64,000 bases of DNA from Spiroplasma poulsonii (GCF_009866525.1 NZ_CM020866.1:991453-1055452), one strand, 5' to 3'; positions 9,436 through 19,335 are shown, numbered from the stretch's first letter. The notes: a model not told the origin generated them from the sequence alone. Program-made: numbers and translations.

Positions 9436-9766
9436 TACTTACTCCTTCTTTTATTAAGTTTTTTTATTTATTAACAAACTAATTAACTGAAACAAAGAAA
9501 AGACAACACCTTAAATTAGGAGAAAAAACAGGTACACTTTGTAAAAATTTCTAAGATATTTATAAATGTGTAAACAACTTAAAGAGGGTATCAGAAAGTT
9601 GTGTAAAAAGTTTCTATTTTAAGAATTTAAGATGCTGTCCTTTCTCTGAATCAATTAATAATTTTGGTTTTACAAATAAAAAAACCATTTTAGTAAATGG
9701 TTTAATTTATTATTCTTATTCAATTTCCGAGTTTTTTTCCAAAACCCCAATATTTTTTATACGACC
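9436..9766. other. Right end of phage block: leader and terminator
   Basis: No gene was found. It holds the upstream region of the 79-residue gene, the stem-loop at 9682-9703 and, at its end, a piece that looks like the last codons of a UPF0236-type transposase read leftward (IKNIGVLEKNSEIE). The end point comes from comparison with the second copy, which diverges after 16471. Confidence 0.5.
9682..9703. terminator. Stem-loop terminator at right end of phage copy A
   Basis: AAACCATTT and AAATGGTTT pair around a 4-nt loop, with an A-run on the left side, so it would act on leftward transcripts. It is repeated at 16387-16408. Confidence 0.6.
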
Positions 9767-9806
9767 ATTTTTTTTGTGGAAAAATTTAAAAAAATAGAAA
9801 AATATA

Positions 9807-9834
9807 TTGACAATAAAATTAAAAGTAATACAAT
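9807..9834 (+). promoter_or_regulatory. Orphan consensus-like promoter
   Basis: TTGACA (9807-9812) and TACAAT (9829-9834) with a 16-bp spacer. A GTGG...CCAC inverted repeat lies just downstream (9847-9863). No intact rightward gene follows, only transposase debris and an IS3 element. Confidence 0.5.
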
Positions 9835-9899
9835 CTAAATAAGTAAGTGGTATATTATTCCACAATTTCTAAGATATTAATTTAAGACCCCAAAATAAT

Positions 9900-10111
9900 T
9901 TATACGACCATCTTTTTTCTTCCTTGCTTTGTTGAATCTAACATTTTCAAATAAGTCCCATCCATTTGAATATATAAAGTGTGTGGAATATCTATTTTTT
10001 TATTACTTTTATTAAAGTAATATTCTTCGTCAGTTTTTGCATTTTTCATAATATTAGATACTGTCATTAAACTAATTTTTACATGCTCCATAGTATCTAA
10101 AATATCTTTAT
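9900..10111 (-). pseudogene. UPF0236-type transposase-like protein, fragment
   Basis: About 69 codons survive, cut upstream by the IS3 element and ended by TAA at 9900-9902. 'DIPHTLYIQMDGTYLKML' corresponds to 'LYINLDDAYVTL' of the gene at 31878-34039 and includes the conserved Asp region of this family. The family (called Mbov_0401-like in mycoplasma integrative elements) is linked to mobile DNA. The fragment cannot be functional. Confidence 0.6.
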
Positions 10112-10188
10112 TGGATGGGTTAAGATAAATTGGACAACAATAATGTGGAGTAAGGATTATAATTAAATTAATAAATGGAGGTGTAATT

Positions 10189-10464
10189 ATGGCAAAGAAT
10201 CATTATACCGATGAATTTAAACAACAAATTGTTAGTCTTTATAAAACAGGTAAAACAGCAAAACAATTGTCCAGTGACTATCAGGTCGGTAAATCAACAG
10301 TTTGAAAATGAATTTATGAATTCAATAATTCTGGTTCATTTAAAGCAAAAGATAATCGAAGCCCAGAAGAAAATGAACTAATTCATCTAAGAAAAGAAAT
10401 TAAACAATTACGAATGGAAAATGATATTTTAAAGCAAGCCACACTGATAATAGGCAAAAAATAG
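10189..10464 (+). CDS. IS3-family OrfA (helix-turn-helix, leucine zipper)
   Basis: 91 residues, starting after a GGAGG site. '[19 protein letters not shown]' and '[15 protein letters not shown]' form the HTH region. The C-terminal heptad stretch '[18 protein letters not shown]' is the usual leucine zipper that pairs OrfA with the OrfAB transposase. It ends in a run of six A before TAG, where -1 slippage would continue into orfB. It is intact in this copy and frameshifted in the other. Confidence 0.85.
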
Positions 10465-11297
10465 TAATTATTAAAAACAACAAAGAAAAATATGCAATTA
10501 CTAATTTATGCAAAACACTAAAAGTTCCTAGATCAACGTTTTATTATCAATTGAAATCAAATAATCCTAAATCAAACCATACTATTGATAATGCTGTTAT
10601 CAGTATTTTCTTAAAAAGTCGTAAAAATTATGGCACAAGAAAAATTAAAGTTATGTTAGCACAACAAAATATTTTATTATCACGAATAAAAATTAGTAAA
10701 ATAATGCAAAGATATAACTTAATTTCCAATTATACAAAACTTAAATATAAACATCAAAGTAACAAAAACGCTATATACAAATATCATAATTTGTTAAATC
10801 AAGAATTTAATAATTATAAACTACATGAAGTTGTTGTCAGTGATTTAACACAAGTTGCTATCAATAGCAAATGATATTATGTGTGCTTTCTAATTGATTT
10901 ATTTAATCGTGAAGTTATTGGTTATGATGTTAGTTCTCATAAAGATGCCAAATTAGTTGAAAATACTTTTAAAAAGCTTAGTTTTTCTTTAGATAATATT
11001 AAAATATTTCATACTGATCAAGGAAGCGAATTTAATAACAATATCATTTACAATCTTTTAGCTAAAAACAATGTTGCAAAATCTTATAGTAAACCAGGCT
11101 GTCCTTATGATAATGCTGTTTCTGAATCAACCTATAAAATTTTAAAAACAGAATTAATTAAAAACAGAAAATTTAAAAATATTGAACAATTTAAATTAGA
11201 ATTATTTGACTATGTTAATTGATACAATAATGTACGAATTCACAGCAAATTAAATTATTTAACACCAATTGAATATAAAAATCTTTACTCTACATAA
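10461..11297 (+). CDS. IS3-family OrfB transposase domain
   Basis: About 278 residues, with no good start codon of its own, so it is made as a fusion by -1 frameshifting at 10456-10461. The order is an HTH_21-type region ('[15 protein letters not shown]'), then the rve integrase core with the DDE residues in 'VVSDLTQ', 'FHTDQGSEF' and '[11 protein letters not shown]'. It ends with '[18 protein letters not shown]', typical of the IS150/IS3 groups. One TGA Trp at 10872 and another at 11220 are read through. The catalytic set is complete. Confidence 0.85.
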
Positions 11298-11326
11298 AAT
11301 TTGTCCAAAAAACCCTTGCCATTCCA

Positions 11327-11514
11327 GATGTCAATTTTCAATTTTACCATATATGTTTGTAGAAACTTTTAAAGATTTTGATATTGGTTGTGGAATTGTT
11401 GTATCATATAGTAAAGGTGTTTCAGGTTGGTATATTGACACAAATGGTCTTATTAGTTCTTATGATAATGTAAATATAGGTAATTTAAAAATTGAAAGAA
11501 AATTGGTGAGTTAA
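11327..11514 (+). pseudogene. Fibre gene, C-terminal fragment
   Basis: It encodes the last 61 residues of the head-fibre-like protein, from 'CQFSILPYMFVETFKDF' to 'ERKLVS'. It keeps nine codons (VSYSKGVSG) that copy A lacks, so it shows the ancestral form. It lost its start because of the IS3 junction. Confidence 0.7.
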
Positions 11515-11516
11515 TT

Positions 11517-12149
11517 ATGAAGCAAGATAAAACAACTTGATTAAAGGGGGCGTTACCTTGAAATTGATTTAAAAAAGACCCTATTCCAACTTATAATTGA
11601 ACTCATAAAGATATTAGAGAATGAGAAAGAAAATATAAAATTCGTAGTTGAGTAGTTAGTTTTTATACATTGATATTTTTAGCATTAAATTGTTGGTTAG
11701 AATATGGAATGATTAATGCAATTAAAGATGATATTAATTGATATAATTATGGTCAATAATGAGGTAATGGCATTGCTATTTTATTAACACCTTTATTTAC
11801 GCATGTAATTCAGGGCATATTTGTTGCTAGTAGTAAACCAAAAGTAGATATGAAAATTGATATACCAAGATTAAAAATATCTAAAATGGGATTAGTATTT
11901 ACAATATTACCTTTAATTACTTTAATAATTTCTTTAATTATCATTTGAATTGATAAATCAAAATGAAAAAAAGACCATTTAAGACATTGTTTAGATTGTC
12001 GGATTAATCCGCGTGTTATTCAACCAAGATTAGCAAAACAATGAAATAATTTAGATGGCATAACAGAAGAAATATTTAAAAATATACAAAATGAAAATAT
12101 TAAAAAACAAAAACAAGAAGAAAATAACAAAGAATTAAATTTAAAATAG
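11517..12149 (+). pseudogene. Phage membrane protein, copy B, nonsense mutant
   Basis: Same length as 4812-5444 but codon 81 is TAA (11757-11759) where copy A has TAT. Two more changes replace Tyr and Gly a few codons later (near 11811-11815). The product would end after the first membrane segment. Confidence 0.75.
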
Positions 12150-12268
12150 ACTATATATAGGGGCGGTTGATATTTTTGGGTGGTTATATAGTTTAATTTA
12201 TAAATTATTTTGTTCTGAAAGGATAGATGGCCACTGTTTGAGTAAGAATAAGAAAGGAATTAAATAAA

Positions 12269-12556
12269 ATGAATGAAACATTAATGATTGCTTTACTTGT
12301 GTTAGCGGGTGCGGGTGGAATGGGTAGTCTTGGTATTCTAGGATTATCTGCTAAAAAAATTAAAAAATATAAAGCAGAAATCAGAGAATTAAGAACTGCT
12401 GTTATTGCCCACGAAAAACATTTACGAGGACCTGATTATGCAACAGAATTAGCATTAAAAACAGGTCAAATTAAAAATGTTAAAAAACAAGTTAAAGTTA
12501 ATGATAAAAAACAAGCACAAAAAGATGCCATTAGACAATTAACAAATAATATTTAA
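12269..12556 (+). CDS. Small single-span membrane protein, copy B
   Basis: Encodes the same 95 residues as 5564-5851, with the same ribosome site. With its upstream partners broken, it may no longer matter. Confidence 0.55.
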   Translation: MNETLMIALLVLAGAGGMGSLGILGLSAKKIKKYKAEIRELRTAVIAHEKHLRGPDYATELALKTGQIKNVKKQVKVNDKKQAQKDAIRQLTNNI

Positions 12557-12583
12557 AAAAATAACCTTAATTGGTTATTTTTT
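12556..12583. terminator. Bidirectional terminator, copy B
   Basis: Identical stem-loop to 5851-5878, between the convergent arms of copy B. Confidence 0.75.
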
Positions 12584-12758
12584 ATTTTTCTTTATTGTGT
12601 GTTATATAAAAGTTTATAAGATATTCAATTCGTTGCGAATAAGTATTAAAATTTAATTCATTTCAAACTTGTTCTTCATTTTCATTTAAGTAAACATTTA
12701 TATTCCGAATTTTACAAGAATAATATTTTCCTGTTTTTTGATTATATGAATGTTTCAT
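12582..12758 (-). CDS. 58-residue phage protein, copy B
   Basis: Identical in reading to 5877-6053; last gene of the copy-B early operon. Confidence 0.5.
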
Positions 12759-12761
12759 AAA

Positions 12762-13262
12762 TTAACTTTCATAATTAGCAATAATAATTGCATCTCGTAA
12801 ATGATTACTTATTTTTTCATTATTATATTTTCAACTTTTACCATATTGATAAGTTAAATTAACATCTTTTTCATATTTTCATATATAACCATCATTATAT
12901 TTACTTAAATTTTCCATATTTTTAACAACTGATTTTGTATGTTTTGGTGAAATAGTAGCAATATATCCTTGCGTTTCTAATGAACCTAATAATTTCAATA
13001 AATCATCTCTATCTTTTGAGCCATTGGCATTTGTATATAAACAATTTTCTATAAAAATTAAATATTCTAGTTTATGATTATTTGATAATATTTTCCCAAA
13101 TAGTTTTTCATTTTTCAAATAATTTATAATAAATTCATAATGTTCTTTTCAGCCTTTATTTGTAAATTCTTGTTTATCTATTAATTTATTATTTTTATAA
13201 ACAACAATAGCCGTAGTACCAGTTCCTGATGGGTCAATACCTATTTTTATCAATTGGCTCAT
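12762..13262 (-). CDS. RuvC-like resolvase, copy B
   Basis: 166 residues with the same D10, Glu and HxxD residues as copy A. It is intact and overlaps copy-B recT by 16 bp. Confidence 0.75.
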
Positions 13263-14176
13263 TCTTCATCATTGTTATTATTAACTACTGGTACTACATT
13301 TGATATATCTTCTTCTTTAACTACATTATCGTTTATGTCCACTATTTCATCATTAGGTGGGGTATTATAATTTAAATTTATATTATTTGATAAAGTTTCA
13401 TCGTTAATATGCCCATTATTTTGGATGAAAGTAGCATCATTATCAATATAAATCTTTTCATCATTAGTTGTAATAACTGCTTGATCTGATTTATATGCTT
13501 GTTGTAATTCAACTGACATAATACCTCATTTTCTTAATAATGATGTTAATACTGTTTTAAGGGCCATTTCATCAAAACTAGCAATATAAAATGATTTATT
13601 TTTAGCATAAGTTTTAGAATATTTCATAAAATGATTTTCCATTTGCTCTTTTGTCATATATAAAGTTTTTTCAAAACCATTAACCATTTTAAAATATGCT
13701 ACATAACCTATAATTGATAATTTTTCTCGTTCATCTTCATTTTGATTTCAATTAAAAGCAGTACCTTTTAAACGATCATAATTTATTAATTCATTTGCTC
13801 TAACATCTGATACTGACATATCTAAATATTTGCCACTTCTTTGGGCTAATTGAATATAACCTTTATAACCCATTTGAAATTGGGCTTGATTAATTCATTC
13901 TTGGATTTCACGACCATTAATAATTCTTGTTATTTTTGTATTATATGGTACTACATAAGCATAACCGAATTGTTTTTCCATTGGTAAATTTAATAAAACA
14001 CCTTGATAACAAGCAGTCATAATTGTTTTTGGATCTGCTTTTTGTAATAATTCATTACTATTTGATATTGCAATTATATTACTTTTAAATCTTGCAATTT
14101 CATTTTCATTAGAAAATTTACTTTTTATTCAATCAGTTACCTTATCTGTTCTTAAAAATTCTACAATATTTGTCAT
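13247..14176 (-). CDS. recT: RecT-family annealing protein, copy B
   Basis: 309 residues and intact. It differs from copy A at a few positions: K for Q in 'SGKYLDMS' and D for Y in 'IVDINDN'. Two functional recombinase genes in one chromosome could promote recombination between the repeated phage blocks themselves. Confidence 0.85.
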
Positions 14177-14177
14177 G

Positions 14178-14879
14178 TTATTTTTCTCCTTTATTTATTT
14201 TAAAATTAATACCTTTAACCCCAATTAAATTAATATCTTTATTACTATCTCATTGATCTTTAATTTCATTTTTAACAATTTGTTCATCAACAGTTAAATA
14301 ATTTTTAATAAGATTAATAAGTTCTAATTTATCAGCATTTTGTAAAAAATCATCATTAATACCAATAACCTCAATATCTTTAATTAATAATTTTTCTTTC
14401 CGAAAATTACTAGTAATAATTTTTAATTCTTGTTCTTGTTTTGCTATACTTTTAATTTCTAAAAATTGCTCTTTTTTATGAGTTTCAATAATTTTATTTT
14501 GTTTTTGAAATTGAATATTAATGACACTATTTTTTAAAGAATCATGATTATTCTTAATATTATTTTCTAAATTTAAAATATCTTTTCTAATAAAATTTAA
14601 TTCATCTTTAAAAGATTTTATTATTTCTAATGGTTCTCTAAAAATATAATCAATTTTTGAAACTACTAATTTTAAATCTTTTAGTGATTGTGATTTATAT
14701 TCTCCATTTATTAATCAAGCTTGTTGTCGATATATAAATTCTGCTAATTCTTGTCCATTTTCATCAATTCACTTTTTAATTTTTAATGCTTTTAAGCTTA
14801 ATTCTTTAAAATTATTTCCTTTTAAATAAAACGGATAAGTAATATTTTTAACTTCATTATTTAATTTTAAATCTTCCAT
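14178..14879 (-). CDS. Coiled-coil early protein, copy B
   Basis: 233 residues, as at 7473-8174, with one T-to-K change near residue 34. Intact. Confidence 0.5.
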
Positions 14880-14881
14880 AA

Positions 14882-15019
14882 TTAAATTTCCTCTAATTCC
14901 ATTTCATTAATTAAATTATCAATATATTCATAAGCACTTTCTTCTGAATAACATTCATCTAATGCTAAATTAAATAAATCTTCTTCTGTATAAACATAAC
15001 CATTTTCATCTTTTCACAT
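14882..15019 (-). CDS. Small acidic protein, copy B
   Basis: 45 residues, same as 8177-8314. Confidence 0.5.
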
Positions 15020-15021
15020 AA

Positions 15022-15210
15022 TTATTTATCTCCTTGTCATTTAATATTGCTATCTTCTAAATCAATAATAGTTGTTAATCAATGATTTTCATTTTCAACA
15101 TTAGCAGTAATCCTCGCTTCTTCTAATGTATAAAAAAAATCTGTTTTAAAAATAGTTGTTTTATCAAACAAATTATTATATTTCATTATTAATACGTATC
15201 TTTTATTCAT
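15022..15210 (-). CDS. 62-residue protein, copy B
   Basis: Same as 8317-8505, with the AGGAGG site kept. Confidence 0.5.
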
Positions 15211-15265
15211 AATTTAATTCCTCCTAATTTTGTTTCCCTAATGCTCAATGTTCATCAGTCATATC

Positions 15266-15382
15266 TTAAAATGATACTGAATAACTTTTAAACATTAATT
15301 CTTGTAATTTGTTTTCTTGATTGCATTTTGAGCAATATCCTCAATATTTTTGTTTAAGACAAATTTTATTTAACTTTTTCAT
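15266..15382 (-). CDS. 38-residue CxxC protein, copy B
   Basis: Same as 8561-8677 except residue 3 is Lys (MKKLNKIC). Confidence 0.45.
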
Positions 15383-15394
15383 ATTTACCTCCTA

Positions 15395-15895
15395 AATTAT
15401 TTTTCCTATTTTTTAACTCGCTGGCACTCACTACCAAGTGAAAGTGCCAAAGCGAGAATTAGTTATATAAGTATTGTATTTATCTATTTTATTTACTACG
15501 CCATCCGCTTCGCTGTGGGTGAGCGGTGGCGGTATGTTGTTAGTTAAATAATCGACAGTTGTTTTTTGTTTTTGTAGCCAGAGAGTTTTCTCTCTCTTCA
15601 CCCGCACCATTTCAGGTCAAAGCGTTCAGTTTTTAAAATAAATCTACTTGCACCTTGAAGAGCCTAATGCTGACTTTGTGGTTTTTAAACCGCTGTCACT
15701 TCTAAGAAGTAATATCTATCGCAAATTTATTTATAAAGTGACCATCTCTTTTGTTTATTGTGGTTAGATGTTGACCGCGCACTTATCACCACTATCGCTT
15801 GTTAAAGCGTCTATTATTTCCGGACTGATTACCGCTGTGCTAGACCGCCTCCTGTGGAATAAAAACACTTAGTTATTTAAAATAACCGTTCCACT
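15395..15895. other. GC-richer regulatory or origin-like region, copy B
   Basis: Nearly identical to 8690-9190, with both hairpins kept. A C-to-A change makes TAG at 15765-15767 inside the overlapping 74-codon frame. That argues that the DNA, not the frame, is what matters. Confidence 0.5.
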
Positions 15896-15900
15896 CTGCA

Positions 15901-16140
15901 TTAAGTTGTTTTATAAAATCAAAGTTTTAAAAAACCAGTTTTATAATCAAAGATAATTTTTGAATTTTCTAAACGTTTATAAAACCACTCTTGGTTTTTA
16001 TCTTTTGTATGATTTAATAAATTTTTATGTTTTTCACAAGTTCATAAAACTTTATTTGATACAAATTCTTCGGTAATGAATGATATTGATTTATAGCAAT
16101 CAATAACATCACATATTTTTTGTTGTTTATTAATTTCCAT
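15901..16140 (-). CDS. 79-residue phage protein, copy B
   Basis: Same length as 9196-9435, with two amino-acid changes (K to E, L to V) near residues 23-26. Confidence 0.5.
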
Positions 16141-16471
16141 TACTTACTCCTTCTTTTATTAAGTTTTTTTATTTATTAACAAACTAATTAACTGAAACAA
16201 AGAAAAGACAACACCTTAAATTAGGAGAAAAAACAGGTACACTTTGTAAAAATTTCTAAGATATTTATAAATGTGTAAACAACTTAAAGAGGGTATCAGA
16301 AAGTTGTGTAAAAAGTTTCTATTTTAAGAATTTAAGATGCTGTCCTTTCTCTGAATCAATTAATAATTTTGGTTTTACAAATAAAAAAACCATTTTAGTA
16401 AATGGTTTAATTTATTATTCTTATTCAATTTCCGAGTTTTTTTCCAAAACCCCAATATTTTTTATACGACC
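16141..16471. other. Right end of copy B, no gene
   Basis: Repeats 9436-9766, including the stem-loop at 16387-16408. Identity stops after 16471, five bases before the threonine dehydratase remnant. Confidence 0.55.
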
Positions 16472-16694
16472 TCCATTATTTTATAATTGAATCAATAAAT
16501 TCTTTTTCCATCACAGTATATCCCAACTTCTCTAAGTCAATAACAATGTCTCCTAATTCAGCTTTTGTATTAATATCAACTACTAATCGAATAATTTCTC
16601 GATTAATTTCTAAACTATTTTCTAATTGTAAATCAGAAATTTTATGAATTTGAACACCATGAGAATCAACAACATTCGTAATCTTTGTTAAATA

Positions 16695-17759
16695 GACTTC
16701 TTGCATTACTTGTTAAAAAATTGCAAATATTTGTAAAAAAGATACTAATAGAAAAATATAATTTTAATTAATTATGTTTTTTATTTAAAAATTTAATATT
16801 TTTCCACAACGAAAAATTAATTTATTATTTAAATTATTTAATTTTAAATAAATATTTTATGTTAAATATAATAATTGTAAATTATAAATTGAGGCAATTA
16901 AATTAAATCTTAAACCAAATCTTTTTCTTCGATTACGATATTTTTCTGTAATAATTTTAAATTTTTTAAGAATAGCAAAAATATTTTCAATAATAATTCT
17001 CATTTTTGAAACTAGTCTATTATATTGCTTTTGTTCTTTGTTTAAAGGGTTTTTCTTTGTTTTCTTTGTAGGTATTAGAACATTATTGTGATTTTTTTGT
17101 ATTCCTTGATAACCACTATCAACTATTAATTTGGTATTTTTTAAAATTGGGATTTTTGATTCTTTAAATAAAGCATAATCATGTTTTTTTCCGAGCGAAA
17201 AACTTGTTGCAATAATTTTTTTGGTTTCTTGTTCGATAATTACTTGTGTTTTGATCGTGTGTTTTTTCTTTTTACCAGAATAAGATTGTTTTTGTCTTTT
17301 TTTGGGCGTTGGATTGGAGTTTCGGTAGCATCAATAATAATAGTTTTATCATTAAAATAATCATTTATTAGTGCTTTTTTACCAGCAAGTTGTTGAAAAT
17401 CAGAGTTTTTAATTAAAATATCTTCAATTCACTTAATATTACGATAACAATTAGCCTCACTAATATCAAAACTTTTACCAAGATGAAAATAAGTCTGATA
17501 TTCTCGTCAATATAATAAAGTCATCAATAATCTATTTTCTAATGATAATTTATTAGTTTTACCACCTTTTTTAAATTTTTCTATTTCAGCAACTTTTAAA
17601 ATATCTAACATTTTATTAAAAGTGGATTTTTTTATTCCTGTTAATCTTAACCATTCTCTATCATTAAGAGTATTAAATTTATTATTGTTCATATTTTTAT
17701 GTCCTCATAAATTATATTTTATAATAATATTTTAATAAAAAAGGGTATCGCAAGAAGTC
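16695..17759 (-). mobile_element. IS5-family element, copy 1 (1065 bp)
   Basis: The ends share an 11-base inverted repeat (AGACTTCTTGC counting the target A), flanked by a TA duplication at 16693-16694 and 17760-17761. The layout fits the IS427/IS1031-type branch of IS5: two frames joined by -1 slippage and a TA target. Confidence 0.85.
16857..17692 (-). CDS. IS5-family transposase (OrfA/OrfB, -1 frameshift)
   Basis: OrfA (17692-17240, 150 residues) starts MNNNKFNTLNDREWLRLTG and contains the first catalytic Asp in 'TIIIDATETPIQRP'. A run of seven A then allows -1 slippage into OrfB, which carries 'LIVDSGYQG' (second Asp) and 'MRIIIENIFAILKKF' (Glu). The fused product is 278 residues. TGA Trp codons occur in 'YWREYQTYF' and 'IKWIEDI'. 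All complete copies share the A7 slip site. Confidence 0.85.
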
Positions 17760-18277
17760 TAATGTCCTTTCCCTAGTGGTGCATCAATTTTTAAAACAAC
17801 CCTACGCCGCTGATTGATTAAAGCTCGGTTTGTAATATTTAAGAAAGTTGTCACCTCAATATTTCCCCCTGATAAAACACAAACAATTTTTTTGTTTTTA
17901 ACATTTAGTTTATTAAATAGCATTGCGGCCGTGGTTACTGCCCCTGCGCCTTCTGCGACAATTTTACAATTTTCAAATAAAAATAAAATTGTTTCAGCAA
18001 TTTCTGCTTCTGATACAAGGATAACATCATCAACATATTTATTTAAAATACTAAAGGTAATATAACCAGTTTGTTTAACCGCAATTCCATCGGCAATTGA
18101 TAATTTACCGTGAACTGAAAACGATTTATTGCTTTTCCTTGCTTCATAATAACTTGGAACATTTTGACTTTGTACACCGATTAATTTACAATTGGGATTT
18201 ACAGCTTTGACATAACTTGCAATTCCTGAGTTGTACTTTACCATAATTTACTGTAATTTATGACACTTTATCATTCC

Positions 18278-19312
18278 CTAACGACCATATCCCCCGGTCC
18301 AGGACCTACCCCAGGACCTGGTAAAAAATTTTTGACTTTTTTGATTTGATTTTTTTCGTAATTTTCGATTTGTTGTCATATTAGGTGGTAAAGTAATATT
18401 TAATTTTTGTAGTAAGAAATCAAATGAAAATTCAACTTCACTAATTTTTACAATCTTAATCCGTTTCTTTAACGCATACTGAGTAACATAATATAAATGT
18501 AACGGCGAATTTAAAACAAAATTTAAATAATTATTGGTCTTATCATATCAATTTGGTACCCGATTAGAGTTAAAATAACGCATCATAGCCTGTGGATTAT
18601 TAGTAACAAGATAATAACTGTTTTTAATATTAAAAGCCGCTAATTGACCACTATAAATTTGGGTTCCATTCATAACCATTGTAAATTCATCAATATATTC
18701 TTTAATTTCATCTAGTAAATGTGATGAAAAAAAGACTGTTTTTCCACGTAGGGTTAATTGTTTTAAATAAAAAATAATTTTTTTACGATTATTAATATCT
18801 AATCCTGCTTCTGGTTCATCCAAAATTAAAATTTCTGGATCATGAATAATTCCTTGAATAATCATTACCCTTTTTTTCATCCCCGATGAAAAAGAATTAA
18901 CATCTTTATCACGGTGTTCTCAAATTTCTAATGACTTCATTAAGCATTCAATTCGTTCCCGTAAATATCTTCCACGCAAACCATTTGTTTTTCCCATGTA
19001 TTTTAAGAAGTTATAAGAACTAATGTTTTCTGGAAAAGTAATAAATTCTGGTACATAACCAATCATTTTTTTCATTCCAACTTTGGTTGCTTTTTTACCA
19101 AAAATAGAGATATCACCTTTAAAACCTTTTAACCCACCAATTAAAGACTTAATGAAAACGGTTTTTCCACTACCAGAAGCTCCTAAAATTGCATGTAATT
19201 TTCCTCGTCCAACATTAAAGTTAAAAGGACCAACAACACTATTTTTAAATTTTTTAGTAAAATTTCGTGATGAGATTGCAACTTCACTGACTACTAATGC
19301 ATTATTATTCAT
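18278..19312 (-). CDS. ABC transporter ATP-binding protein
   Basis: 344 residues. Walker A is 'GASGSGKT' (~residues 45-52), the signature is 'SFSSGMKKRV' (~145), Walker B is 'ILILDEPEAGLD' (~165) and the H-loop is 'FFSSHLLDEI'. This is the pattern of ABC-2-type exporter ATPases (DRA/CcmA-like). The C-terminal ~100 residues extend beyond the ATPase and end in a Gly/Arg/Trp tail (RSWGRSWTGGYGR) coded by a repeated AGGTCCTGG. The gene lies 23 bp after the permease gene, so both form one operon exporting an unknown substrate. Confidence 0.85.
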
Positions 19313-19335
19313 TTCTTAGCATCCCCTTTCAACTT

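Larger units (their letters stand above)
640..9766. mobile_element. Phage-like element, copy A
   Basis: Structural genes run rightward to 5851 and recombination genes run leftward from 8677. The two arms converge on a shared terminator. From 4657 on, the block is repeated almost base for base at 11330-16471 (offset 6705), which defines the right limit at 9766. The left limit is only estimated from the last gene that does not belong (surface protein, 578). No portal, terminase, lysis, integrase or tail-tube gene is recognisable in this copy, so it is incomplete or unusual. RecT, a RuvC-like resolvase, a scaffold-plus-capsid pair and a fibre gene argue for a double-stranded DNA virus. Confidence 0.6.
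10112..11326 (+). mobile_element. IS3-family element, copy 1 (1215 bp)
   Basis: The ends begin TGGA and finish TCCA, with imperfect inverted repeats (GGGTT...TTGGACAA on the left, complement on the right). It codes orfA and orfB in the -1 frameshift arrangement of the family. The flanks (UPF0236 debris on the left, phage fibre gene on the right) come from different genes and show no target duplication. Confidence 0.8.
11327..16471. mobile_element. Phage-like element, copy B (truncated)
   Basis: A direct repeat of 4657-9766, offset by 6705 bp after the fibre-gene deletion in copy A. All capsid genes are missing because the copy starts inside the fibre gene at the IS3 end. Differences are scattered single bases plus two nonsense changes (11757 and 15765). 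Confidence 0.75.
16476..18244 (-). pseudogene. ilvA: Threonine dehydratase, C-terminal remnant split by IS5
   Basis: Two parts flank an IS5 element. The upstream part (18244-17762) starts at 'SGIASYVKAVNPNCKLIGVQ' and includes 'ADGIAVKQTG', 'VAEGAGAVTTAAML' and 'VCVLSGGN', all typical of PLP-dependent threonine ammonia-lyase. The downstream part (16692-16476) is an ACT-like regulatory domain ('YLTKITNVVDSHGVQIHKI'). Removing the IS and one TA copy restores one frame (LGKGHYLTKIT). The first ~170 residues with the PLP lysine are absent, so the gene was already dead or truncated before the IS landed. The enzyme converts threonine to 2-oxobutanoate. Confidence 0.8.

Noticed and set aside
17814-18065. 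Rightward frame opposite threonine dehydratase
   Set aside because: Shadow of the recognisable PLP-enzyme remnant.
19083-19319. Rightward frame opposite the ABC ATPase
   Set aside because: Covers the complement of the Walker A region; no ribosome site.
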